Shown here piece by piece: positions 1 to 7,453 of a stretch of 58,359 nt of DNA. The position numbers and the translations under genes were made by a program. Every line of letters starts with the position of its first letter. The first letter of the stretch is position 1. Source of the stretch: Candidatus Eiseniibacteriota bacterium (GTDB taxonomy: Bacteria > Eisenbacteria > RBG-16-71-46 > CAIMUX01); contig CAIMUX010000067.1 in the NCBI GenBank assembly GCA_903844735.1, positions 1 to 58,359 of the forward strand, read 5' to 3'. The notes under the pieces were generated by a model. The model did no database searches and was not told the origin of the DNA. It saw nothing but the letters and a program-made list of their open reading frames with translations.

Positions 1-500
1 ACCTCGGGCTTGCAGCCCTGTAACTGCGGGTGGTCCCAACTGCCCAGTTGCCCGGCCAGCCGGTAGAGCAGGCCGTAGGAGCCCTCCGCGCCGACGTCCA
101 GCACCACCAGGTGGCCGCCCGGCCTCAGCACCCGCTGCGCCTCACGGAACGCGGGCGCCAGCTCGCTCAGGTAGCTCGGCACGCCGTTCATGAGCACCGT
201 GTCGAAGGTGCCGTCCGGGAATGTCAACCGCTCGGCCGGTGCGATCAGGACCTGCATGCCGCGCTGCCGGGCGATGTGGGCCATCGCCGCAGAGGGCTCA
301 GCCCCGTTGCGGATGTCGAGCGTGAAGCGGCTGCGCAGGATCTGCTCGAACAGCCCGCTGCCGCAGCCGACGCTCAGGGTCTCGCCGCACTCCCGCAGGG
401 CGTGCCGGACGAGCAGCACCTCGGACAGCAGCACGTTCTCGTTCTGCATGAACCAGCGGTCGTACGCGTCAGCGAACTCGTCGAAGAGCCATGTCTCCAT
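1..500 (-). CDS. class I SAM-dependent methyltransferase (3' end cut by window edge)
   Basis: About 166 residues are visible before the window edge; the C-terminus is missing. The protein opens METWLFDEFADAYDRWF and then carries a Rossmann glycine motif, LSVGCGSGLFEQIL, the usual SAM-binding motif I. Later come FPDGTFDTVLMNGVPSYL and VLRPGGHLVVLD, which match motifs II and III of UbiE/BioC-like methyltransferases. The start is one of two adjacent ATGs (503 or 500); 500 gives the better spacing from GGAGGG. It lies 59 bp downstream of tenA on the same strand, so the two may be co-transcribed. The substrate cannot be told from sequence. Confidence 0.8.
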   Translation of the reverse strand, partial: METWLFDEFADAYDRWFMQNENVLLSEVLLVRHALRECGETLSVGCGSGLFEQILRSRFTLDIRNGAEPSAAMAHIARQRGMQVLIAPAERLTFPDGTFDTVLMNGVPSYLSELAPAFREAQRVLRPGGHLVVLDVGAEGSYGLLYRLAGQLGSWDHPQLQGCKPE

Positions 501-559
501 CATTCCCTCCGGATCTCGATACGAATCTCGCTTCCCAGCCTCCGGCGGGCTTGCCGGAA

Positions 560-1333
560 TCAACTCGCAGCATTGCAGTTGAAAGCGCCAGAGCTCGCCT
601 CCCTCGCCGTGGCGCAGGCCGCGGGCCAGGACTGCAGCGTCCAGCTCGTCTCGAAGAAGAGCAGCTCGTAGCGGCATCCCAGGGCGTAGAGTCCGGCCCA
701 GCGCAAGCACTCCGCCGGGTCGGCGACCACTGCCGCCCGGTCGAGCCGCGCGGCCAGCCAGGCGGCCCACTCCTGCATGGCCGGAGATGCATAGGCCTCG
801 ATCCAGGCACGGCAGCGGGGGTCCTCGGGCAGCCCCCGGGCTGTGAGTTGGGTCGCGGCCTCCGCGTAGATCTGCGTGCAGGGCAGCAACACCGCGAGCA
901 GGTCGGGTAGCGTGCCCTCGTATCCGGTGCGGATCAACAGGTCGGTGTAGGCTCGGGTAACGAGGGAGGGCTCGGCCGCGCGCAGCTCCTCATCGGTGAG
1001 CCCCAGCTCCGCCGCGGTCCGGCGTTGCAGCCTCACCTCCTCCTCCACGGTGAACTGCAGCAACCGGGCCAGCCTGGCGCGGTCCTCCATGTCGGGCGCC
1101 CGGGCCGCGGCCAGGGCGAGCACACGGGTGTAGTCCTCGAGGTAGAACCGGTCATGGATCAGGTAGAAGCGGTGCTGCTCGGGCCGCAGCGTCCCCTCGC
1201 CCAGCGCCGCGACGAAGGGGTGGCGCAGCGCGGCGGAAAAGGCCGCGGCGTGCTGCTGCCGCAGGGTCGCGCTGAAGCCCTCAGCCTCGTTCGAGAGAAC
1301 AGGGCGCGCTCCCGGAGCACATGGTTCGCTCAT
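560..1333 (-). CDS. tenA: TenA/thiaminase II family protein
   Basis: A 257-residue member of the TenA family. Characterised members hydrolyse aminopyrimidine breakdown products of thiamin (salvage); related forms are PqqC-like. Supporting segments are FVAALGEGTLRPEQHRFYLI and FYLEDYTRVLALAAA near the N-terminus, LLPCTQIYAE holding the catalytic-type cysteine, and YELLFFETSW near the C-terminus with the acidic residue of the family. ATG 1333 (MSEPCAPG) was chosen because AAGG stands 7-8 nt upstream; an in-frame start at 1372 would add 13 unconserved residues. No thiamin genes and no recognisable TPP riboswitch lie nearby, so a pathway role rests on family membership alone. Confidence 0.85.
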   Translation of the reverse strand: MSEPCAPGARPVLSNEAEGFSATLRQQHAAAFSAALRHPFVAALGEGTLRPEQHRFYLIHDRFYLEDYTRVLALAAARAPDMEDRARLARLLQFTVEEEVRLQRRTAAELGLTDEELRAAEPSLVTRAYTDLLIRTGYEGTLPDLLAVLLPCTQIYAEAATQLTARGLPEDPRCRAWIEAYASPAMQEWAAWLAARLDRAAVVADPAECLRWAGLYALGCRYELLFFETSWTLQSWPAACATAREASSGAFNCNAAS

Positions 1334-1520
1334 GTAAAGACCTTGCGCTTTTGTGGTGGCAACAGCAACCACCTGATCGGCCGGTTCGACGGCACGACGT
1401 TCACAAGGCCTTCTGCCAGGCGCCGAGCGACCTGATCCTTCGCGGGGCTTGGCTGCGAGCCTTGATCTGTCCGGCGTTTGCGCCGGGGTCGTACGCCAGG
1501 ACGAAACGCGCTGGCTCGGT

Positions 1521-1688
1521 TCAGCTCGGTTCTTCCCTTTCCAGCAGCCACCTCCACGCAGGAACGATCCGAATGATCCCGGCGTCCGTCTTCACCGACC
1601 CCTCTTCGCGAAGAGTAACGATCTCGCCCCGGTCGAGTCCCGTCTCGGCCATCGCTTCGACCAGGGCGCGCACCTCGCGCTCGCGGGC
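1521..1688 (-). pseudogene. C-terminal remnant of a DUF4143-type AAA ATPase
   Basis: The rpoN reading frame ends at TAG 1689-1691. The same frame then stays open for 55 codons to a TGA at 1521-1523. The translation contains VRALVEAMAETGLDRGEIVT and ends RIVPAWRWLLEREEPS. That pattern (EAM...GL...G.I.T...I.VIPAW.WLL) is the typical C-terminus of DUF4143/DUF234 ATPases, and the intact ATPase at 7454..8728 ends in a similar PAWRFLLSD. There is no start codon or upstream domain, so I read it as the tail of a gene lost by deletion next to rpoN. A readthrough extension of sigma-54 is possible but unlikely. Confidence 0.6.
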
Positions 1689-3236
1689 CTACATCGAATC
1701 CTGAATCTTCCTCTGCGCCTTCCGATCCCCCGCCGCCCCGATCTTCAGGATCATCCGGTACTTCGTCACCGTCCGCCGGCTGATAGCCGTGCCGCGCTGC
1801 TTGAGTTTCTCGGAAAGCTCGGAATCGCTCCAGGGACTTTCGGGATTCTCTTCCTCGTTAATGAGCCGGGAGAGGACGTCCATGATCGACTTGTTGGAGA
1901 CCTTCTCGCCGCGCCGGTTGGTGAGGGAGCGGGAGAAGAAGGCGGAGAGCGGGATCAGTCCCCGTGGCGTGAGGATGAACTTGTCCTTGAGGATCCGCGA
2001 GACGGTGGCTTCGTTGAGGCCGAGCTTTTCCGCGAGCTCCTTCTGGAGGAGCGGCTTCAGTGCCTCCTCGCCGCGCTCGACGAACTCCGACTGCTCGCGC
2101 ACCAGAGTGGCACCGATCTCGAAGAGAGTGCGATCGCGATACTCGGTGGCCCGGACCAGCATCCTGGCATCCTGCCGCATGGTACGCAACCGTTGCAGCG
2201 TCTCGGCCGGATCGTCGGTGGGTTCCACCAGCTCCTTTTCGAGGACGTTCTTCCGCGGGATCTTTGTCTCGCGGTAGCGATACCGCCCGGAGAGCGGGTG
2301 GCTGAGGTTGACCTGCCACTCGTTGTCGATCTTGTCCACGGTGAGGTCGGGGTAGCGTGTGGGCTCCAAGGACTGGTCAAGGAGCGAGAGTGGGCTGCGG
2401 TAGAGGCGGTGCAGGTCTTCGAGCGCTTTGTGTAACTCGGCGGTGGTGACATCGAGCTTGCGGGCTACTTGGTCGAGGTTGCGCGGTTTGATGTCGGCGA
2501 GGACGTCCTCGCGGATGAGCCGGGCCGCCAGCGAGTCCTGCTTGCCCTGCCGTTCCAACTGGATGAGGAACGAGTGGGACTGGTTGTAGGCGGCGACGCC
2601 GGGCGGATCGAGCTGAAAGCGGAGAACCTGCAGCACCTCATCCAGCAGGGGCCGGTCCTCGGGTTTGAGCTCGAGGGGGCCGAGGAGCCAGGCGTCGGGA
2701 TCCAGCTTCAGCCGGGCTCGCCACTCGTCGATCGGGAGAAGACCCAAGACCTCGAAATCGCGCTCTTCCTCGGGCGGTGGCAGGAAGCCATGTGAGTCGA
2801 GGCTCTGCAGGAGTTTGAGCGCCAACTCCATGATCGGCCGCTTTATATCTAGCTCTCGGACCTGCGTCTCAAGCTGCTCGTACGGTGAAACCTGTGCCAC
2901 CGCGATTACGCCGGTGGTCTCGTCGGCGGGGAACTCTTCGTGCGTCCAGGGCGAGGCGGCCACCGGGTCGAGCCACGCCTCGGACTCCTGGAAATCGGCC
3001 TCCTGGCGGGCGGTCCGTGTGGTGGCGGCGACGACGTCGGCGTCGCGGACGAAGCGCGGGTCGGTGGCCTGCTCGTTGCGCTCCAGCCACGGGTTCACCA
3101 TGACTTGCTGCTCGAGCTGTTGCACCGCCTCGAGAATGGGTGCCTGGATCAGTTCCAGGTTCATCCGCATCTGCGGGGTCAGCGTCTGGGTCAGCGACAT
3201 CCGCTGTCCCATGTGCAGGCCTTGTCTCATGCTCAT
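1689..3236 (-). CDS. rpoN: RNA polymerase sigma-54 factor
   Basis: A 515-residue sigma-54, a normal length for the family. The N-terminus has the glutamine/leucine-rich activator-response region (LTQTLTPQMRMNLELIQAPI). A core-binding domain follows, then a helix-turn-helix around residues 395-420 (AEKLGLNEATVSRILKDK) and LTPRGLIPLSAFFS. Near the C-terminus SRRTVTKYRMIL is the RpoN box that reads the -24 element. The ATG at 3236 has GAGGGA upstream with proper spacing. It is monocistronic here, flanked by an ATPase remnant and a cupin-GNAT gene. Sigma-54 needs bacterial enhancer-binding proteins; none is encoded in this window. Confidence 0.97.
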   Translation of the reverse strand: MSMRQGLHMGQRMSLTQTLTPQMRMNLELIQAPILEAVQQLEQQVMVNPWLERNEQATDPRFVRDADVVAATTRTARQEADFQESEAWLDPVAASPWTHEEFPADETTGVIAVAQVSPYEQLETQVRELDIKRPIMELALKLLQSLDSHGFLPPPEEERDFEVLGLLPIDEWRARLKLDPDAWLLGPLELKPEDRPLLDEVLQVLRFQLDPPGVAAYNQSHSFLIQLERQGKQDSLAARLIREDVLADIKPRNLDQVARKLDVTTAELHKALEDLHRLYRSPLSLLDQSLEPTRYPDLTVDKIDNEWQVNLSHPLSGRYRYRETKIPRKNVLEKELVEPTDDPAETLQRLRTMRQDARMLVRATEYRDRTLFEIGATLVREQSEFVERGEEALKPLLQKELAEKLGLNEATVSRILKDKFILTPRGLIPLSAFFSRSLTNRRGEKVSNKSIMDVLSRLINEEENPESPWSDSELSEKLKQRGTAISRRTVTKYRMILKIGAAGDRKAQRKIQDSM

Positions 3237-3398
3237 AAGTTCCCTCGTTGGCTTTCCATGAGCGGATGATAGGCGCTCGCAAGCACCTTCTCAAGCGCCG
3301 CGCGCCGCCTCGCGGGGATGGCTCGCGCCCCTTCCATAGTTTGCGGGAGATCCGGCCCGGACCTGAACCGCGATCTGTGGTTACGAAATGGGTTAGGA

Positions 3399-4325
3399 TC
3401 AGCCGGCTTTCGCGCCCCACTCCCGGCCCAGGATTGCGAACAAGAACTCGCTGCTCCAACGCCCCTTGAACCAGGCGTTCTCGATGAACTGTCCCTCGCG
3501 GCGAAACCCCACTCTCTCCAGGACCCGCGCGGAGGCGGGGTTCTCGACATCACAGATGGCGCGCACGCGGTGGAGTTGGAGCGTGCCGAAGAGATGAACG
3601 AGGAGCCCCCCGACCGCCTCGGTGGCATAGCCGTGTCCCTGGTGGGGACGGGCCAGGGTGAAGCCGATCTCGGCCTGTTTCGGTTCATCCGGGAGTACGC
3701 GGAAGGCGCAATCGCCGACCTGTTCGCCCGTGACACGGAGGCAGATCGCCAACTGGTACCACGCACCCGGGGTGCCGGGCACCACCTGCTCCATGCTTGC
3801 GATGAAGGCCCGCGCCTGCGGAAGGCTGAACGGCGCCTCCCATCCTTGGTATCGCGCGACGTCGGGATCGGAGCGATATCCAGCGAATGTCGCCGCATCG
3901 GACGGTAGGAAGGGGCGGAGAAGCAGACGCGTGGTTTGCAGGTTCAGCGCGGCGGGGCGGTTTTCGGGCGAAGACTGGACCTCCGGGCCGAGGCAATCCA
4001 GCGTGTCCACCTGCACCATGAGAGCGGTCATGCTCGTGTCGCTCCCCTTGGCGTGCCGCTCCCCTTGCTCGAAGAAGGCGCCTTGTCCCGCGGCGATGTC
4101 CGCTTTGCGGCCGTCCCCGCCCATGACCCAACCCTCGCCTTGGACCACCAGAAACAACTGGGCGGACCCGGTGGGATGTTCGCCTATCTGTCCGGCCGGT
4201 TCGAAACGGAGACAATGGACGCGGGTATCTCCTTTTCCGACGGCAACCATCGTGCTGGCAGCTCCCGTGCTCTGGAACCGTGTGATCGGTTCCATCTTCT
4301 GGGGTGAGAATTCGATGATCCGCAT
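3399..4325 (-). CDS. cupin domain-GNAT acetyltransferase fusion
   Basis: A 308-residue two-domain protein. Residues about 1-115 form a single cupin barrel (VHCLRFEPAGQIGEHPTGSA, then LFLVVQGEGWVMGGDG, then AGQGAFFEQGERHA), with histidines placed as in cupin metal or ligand sites. From about residue 128 a RimJ/RimL-type N-acetyltransferase begins (LNLQTTRLLLRPFLPSDAATF), with the acetyl-CoA loop RPHQGHGYATEA and the closing NPASARVLERVGFRREG. The start is ATG 4325, which has GGGAGG 7 nt upstream; an in-frame upstream start lacks a ribosome site. Each half is recognisable. The fusion implies that a ligand sensed by the cupin could be tied to acetylation, but that is inference. Confidence 0.85.
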   Translation of the reverse strand: MRIIEFSPQKMEPITRFQSTGAASTMVAVGKGDTRVHCLRFEPAGQIGEHPTGSAQLFLVVQGEGWVMGGDGRKADIAAGQGAFFEQGERHAKGSDTSMTALMVQVDTLDCLGPEVQSSPENRPAALNLQTTRLLLRPFLPSDAATFAGYRSDPDVARYQGWEAPFSLPQARAFIASMEQVVPGTPGAWYQLAICLRVTGEQVGDCAFRVLPDEPKQAEIGFTLARPHQGHGYATEAVGGLLVHLFGTLQLHRVRAICDVENPASARVLERVGFRREGQFIENAWFKGRWSSEFLFAILGREWGAKAG

Positions 4326-4350
4326 GGTGGTACCTCCCGAGTCCGGACTA

Positions 4351-4403
4351 TTCACGAAATCCTGCTACGGCATCGGATCTGCCCGCATCTGCTGCGTTGC
4401 GCC
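4351..4403. repeat. half-copy of hairpin repeat element
   Basis: This 53-bp stretch begins TTCACGAAATCCTGCTACGG and nearly matches the reverse complement of the right arm of the full element at 5999..6156, including the terminal TTCAYGAAATCC and the GGATCTGCCCG and TGCTGCGTTGCGC blocks. Only one arm is present. It lies in the 325-bp gap between the divergent cupin-GNAT gene and the selenoprotein gene; the rest of that gap (4404-4650) shows only a leader with a GGGAGG ribosome site before 4651. Confidence 0.75.
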
Positions 4404-4650
4404 TGGACCCTGCCGGTGCAGAGAGAACTCCCCCGGTGGCTCTGCATCTACCGGCATCTTGATGGGTTATCCTGCACCGCCCGCAACTGGGCGTCGAGGG
4501 GGATCCTCTGCACCCCGGTCTTCATCACGACCATCCTGCCGAGGCTGCGAACCCGTCGCGTGCGAACTCGCCGCCAGCCTTGCCCGCGCTGCGTTCCGCT
4601 GGTACCGTAGCGCCCAGCACCATCGGATCCAACCAAGGGAGGGATTCCCG

Positions 4651-5973
4651 ATGATATCGAGAACCCAAGGTGCGCCGGGTGCGCGCCAGGTTCCGTTTTT
4701 CGCCACACTGCTTCTCGTTCTGCTCGCCGTGGTTGTTGTGGTCGTCGGCTGTGGCCAGAAGGGCGACGGCAAGGGAGACGGCAAGGACGGGGGCAAGGGC
4801 AACGGCAAGGAAAGCGCCGCCGCCATCACCGACACCACCGCGTTTGGCGATGCCCGCGCCGTTGCCGATACCACGGCCCGCCTCGCCGCCTGGGACACCT
4901 TCTTGAAGACCTACCCGACAAGCTCCTTCCGGCCCCGAGCCGTCGCGTACTACTGCGGCCTTCTCATGGCCGTCGATCCAGCAAAGGCCAGCGATTTTGT
5001 GGCGACGGCCCTACCGGTGGAAAAGGACCCAGCCACCCGCGGCCAACTCCACTATGCGGCCTACACGTACGCCCAAGAGCACGCGGCCGACCGTCTTCCC
5101 GCGGTGCTGCAGGCGATGCGGGACGATCCACTGATCGCGACCGATGCGTGTAACATGGTCGCGTGGGATCTGGTGGAGCGGAACCAGCTTCTGGACGAGG
5201 CGATCGCTCTGGCGGCGATCGGCGTGCAGAAGGCGCCGGATGATGGGTCGAGGGGCTCCATTCTTGACACGCAGGGTTGGGCGCACTTCGCGAAGGGCGA
5301 GTATCTGCGGGCCGTCGAGTTATTGGTCCAGGCCGTCGGCCTCGACAAGGAGAACACGGAGCTCCAGATGCATCTCGCCCAGGCCTACGACAAGGCCGGT
5401 CAGTCGAAGGAAGCGCTCGCCGTCTACACCGAGCTTCTGATTCCCGCCGAAGACCCGATGATTCGTGAGAGGGTGGCGGCGTTGAGCAAGGCCGCCGGCC
5501 AGTCGCCTGCCGGGCTGTTCCAGCGCATCGACCAGGCTCGGGAGGCGAACGCCAAGCCGGCGCCGGCTTTCACTCTCAAGAACTATGACGGCAAGGAGCT
5601 CGCCTTCGCCGACACCAAGGGCAAGGTCGTCCTCCTCAACTTCTGGCACCCGACCTGAGGCCCCTGCCGTGCGGAGTATCCGCACTTGCAGGAGATCTAT
5701 CAGCAGTACAAGGATCGTGGCTTCACCGTGTTTTCTGTCGAGACGTCGAATCGCCCGCAGTTAGCTAAGGAGTTCACCGACAAGGTGGGCGCGACGTTCC
5801 CCATCGTGCTCGATGATGCCAAGGTCAACAAAGAACTCTTCGGCATCCCCGGCACGCCGACCAACCTGCTCATCGACCGAAGGGGCAGAGTCTACTTCAC
5901 TTCGATCGGCTACAGCCCGGGTCACGAGAAGGCGCTGGCCGCGATGGTGGAGTATCTGTTGAAGCGGTCCTGA
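4651..5973 (+). CDS. TPR/TlpA-like thiol-disulfide lipoprotein, selenoprotein with in-frame UGA (Sec336)
   Basis: Read as one 440-residue protein with TGA at 5656-5658 decoded as selenocysteine. ATG 4651 follows GGGAGG by 8 nt. Residues 1-34 are a lipoprotein signal ending VVVVVVGC; a Gly/Lys/Asp-rich linker follows. Residues about 60-310 contain TPR-like helices (GWAHFAKGEYLRAVELL, HLAQAYDKAGQSKEAL). The C-terminal domain is TlpA/ResA-like: VVLLNFWHPT, then U, then GPCRAEYPHLQEIY, and the cis-Pro motif GIPGTPTNLLIDRRG. Homology continues unbroken on both sides of the UGA, which sits exactly where the first cysteine of CGPC belongs. A hairpin of the bacterial SECIS type follows directly (separate entry). 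The likely role is thiol-disulfide exchange outside the cytoplasmic membrane. No sel genes are in the window, so decoding capacity is inferred. Confidence 0.88.
5656..5692 (+). promoter_or_regulatory. bacterial SECIS-type stem-loop directly after in-frame UGA
   Basis: The UGA is at 5656-5658. The lower stem CCUGC (5663-5667) pairs with GCAGG (5688-5692). After a small internal bulge (C 5668 against UU 5686-5687) the upper stem GUGCGG (5669-5674) pairs with CCGCAC (5680-5685). The apical loop is AGUAU, with a G-U at 5676-5677. The loop G lies 17 nt after the UGA, inside the spacing typical of bacterial SECIS elements, where SelB needs a short stem and a G early in the loop. The hairpin is inside coding sequence, as expected for bacteria. 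Confidence 0.82.
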
Positions 5974-5998
5974 CCGACGGCCCGCATAGCCAGCTTCC

Positions 5999-6156
5999 TT
6001 CATGAAATCCGTCGCGAGACGGCCGAAATGCCCGTAGTTGCAAGGCGCGCGACGCTTTCCCGACGAAGGCGTACTCCATGCCGTGCGTCGAGGAGGGAAA
6101 GCTAGCGCAACGCAGCAAATACGGGCAGATCCGATGTCGTAGCAGGATTTCATGAA
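5999..6156. repeat. 158-bp long-inverted-repeat (hairpin) element
   Basis: The element is bounded by perfect 12-bp inverted ends, TTCATGAAATCC at 5999-6010 and GGATTTCATGAA at 6145-6156. Each arm is about 75 bp, and further blocks pair across the element (TGCCCGTA, GCGC, GCTTTCCC). The centre is near 6073-6082, where GGCGTAC faces GTGCGTC. It fills the gap between the selenoprotein stop (5973) and the GTG of the M55 gene (6180). As RNA it would fold into one long imperfect hairpin and could act as a terminator or as an RNA-processing site. No reading frame in it looks real. A half copy is at 4351..4403, and a related, amplified form is at 58072..58359. Confidence 0.8.
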
Positions 6157-6179
6157 CGAAGTGGGATAGGGAGGTTTCT

Positions 6180-7013
6180 GTGAAGGTCTTCATCTCGGCG
6201 GACATGGAGGGGATCACCGGGATCTCCTCGCTCAAGCAGATCAGCACGGGCGGCGCGGAGTATGGTACCGCTCGTCACTGGATGACCGACGACGTGAACG
6301 CGGCGGTGACCGGTGCGCTCGAAGGAGGCGCCTCCGAGGTCGTGGTGCGCGACGCGCACGGGTCGGCGATCAACATCATGCCGGATCGGTTGCATCCGGC
6401 GGCGCGGCTGGTGGCGGGGTGGAGCCCCACGCTCGATATGCTGCAAGGCCTGGACAGCGGCTTCGGGGTGGCGTTTTTCGTCGGGTACCACCCCGGCCCG
6501 CCCGCGACCGGCGGCGTGCTCAGCCACACCTACTCCATGGCGCTCATCCGCGAAATCACGATCAACGGCATCTCCGCGGGAGAGAGCCTCATCAACGCCC
6601 TGCAAGCGGGTGTGTTCGGTGTGCCGGTCGGGCTTCTCACCGGCGAGAAGGGGTTACGCGACGAGATCGCTCCGGTCCTGGGCGAGGCGCTCTTCGTGCA
6701 GACCAAGACCGGCTTCGGGTGGCAGTCGGCGATGCTCAAGCCGATGGCGGAGTGCCGGGAGCAGATTCGGTCGGCCGCCTCGGCGACGGTGAAGCGCTGC
6801 CTGCAAGGGGTGGGGTTCCCGGTGTATCAGCCTGCGTTGCCGGTGCGCGCGCGCATCGACTACCACCGTGCGGAGGCGTGCCTGGCCTCCCGTCTCGTTC
6901 CGGGCGTGGAGACGATCGACGCCCGCTCGATCTGGCTGGTGGCCGACACGGCGGAAGAGTGGGTGCGCCGGTTCCAGCTCTTGAGCCAGGTGCTCTACGG
7001 GATGGAGACGTAG
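6180..7013 (+). CDS. M55 family metallopeptidase (DppA-type D-aminopeptidase)
   Basis: 277 residues, the usual length for the family. It begins at GTG 6180, which has GGGAGG 5 nt upstream. MKVFISADMEGITGISS is the hallmark start, giving the two acidic zinc ligands (Asp8, Glu10). Two histidine motifs follow: VVVRDAHGSAINI and FFVGYHPGPPATGGVLSHTY. GISAGESLINALQAGVFGVP continues the conserved core. Known members such as Bacillus DppA cleave D-amino-acid peptides and form decameric rings. The hairpin element ends 24 bp before the start codon, so it may lie in the leader. No transporter genes are adjacent. Confidence 0.9.
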   Translation: MKVFISADMEGITGISSLKQISTGGAEYGTARHWMTDDVNAAVTGALEGGASEVVVRDAHGSAINIMPDRLHPAARLVAGWSPTLDMLQGLDSGFGVAFFVGYHPGPPATGGVLSHTYSMALIREITINGISAGESLINALQAGVFGVPVGLLTGEKGLRDEIAPVLGEALFVQTKTGFGWQSAMLKPMAECREQIRSAASATVKRCLQGVGFPVYQPALPVRARIDYHRAEACLASRLVPGVETIDARSIWLVADTAEEWVRRFQLLSQVLYGMET

Positions 7014-7093
7014 GCGTCCAGGCGGCCTCGAGGGAACTCTTGAGATGCGTGGGGAGCGTGGTTCGCCGAATGAACCGATGGAGGTGCGGCGAC

Positions 7094-7372
7094 ATGTGCC
7101 TTGCTGAGTTTCTTGCATCCATGCGCTCACGGCGCGTTCTCGAACGCTATCACCTCCGGGATCTCGTCCTCTACGGTTCATTCGCCCGCGGCGAGGCTGC
7201 CCGAGACATCGACATCCTGGTTGAAGATGATGCGGACATGGAGTCACTTCTCGAACTCAAGCAGGAGTTGGTGGACCTGAGCGGCTTGCCGGTCGATCTC
7301 GTCATGAAGCGCTACGCCAATCCCATCGTGATGGTCCGAGCCAGGCGGGACTTCGTTCATGTCGCCGGATAG
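7094..7372 (+). CDS. MNT-type nucleotidyltransferase (antitoxin-like)
   Basis: A 92-residue minimal nucleotidyltransferase. LVLYGSFARGEAARDIDILV carries the GSF...GE...DID pattern with the two metal-binding aspartates. Small MNT proteins are usually encoded with a HEPN partner, and characterised ones AMPylate the HEPN toxin. Here the next frame starts at ATG 7359, overlapping the end of this gene, but runs only a few dozen codons without a HEPN motif before meeting the convergent ATPase gene. The partner may therefore be lost. ATG 7094 was chosen with GGAGG about 9 nt upstream; an in-frame ATG at 7070 is the alternative. Confidence 0.75.
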   Translation: MCLAEFLASMRSRRVLERYHLRDLVLYGSFARGEAARDIDILVEDDADMESLLELKQELVDLSGLPVDLVMKRYANPIVMVRARRDFVHVAG

Positions 7373-7453
7373 ACCGGGAAACCTCCTCCATTTTTTCACC
7401 ATGCTCGAATCCCGGCCAAGATCAGAGGATACGCAGCGGATCTCCATTCGCTC

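Noticed and set aside
1334-1520. TPP riboswitch before tenA
   Set aside because: The thi-box core words are not present in the right order on the minus strand. Only a CCGGCG/CGCCGG hairpin at 1471-1486 is visible.
3658-4650. Long plus-strand open frame running into the selenoprotein
   Set aside because: It is antisense to the cupin-GNAT gene and has no motifs. The ribosome site and lipoprotein signal place the start at 4651.
5656-5973. Nonsense mutation splitting a TlpA gene
   Set aside because: The stop is UGA, falls exactly on the redox cysteine codon, is followed by a well-formed SECIS-type hairpin, and both flanks remain uncorrupted. A random nonsense mutation would not be expected to show all of these.
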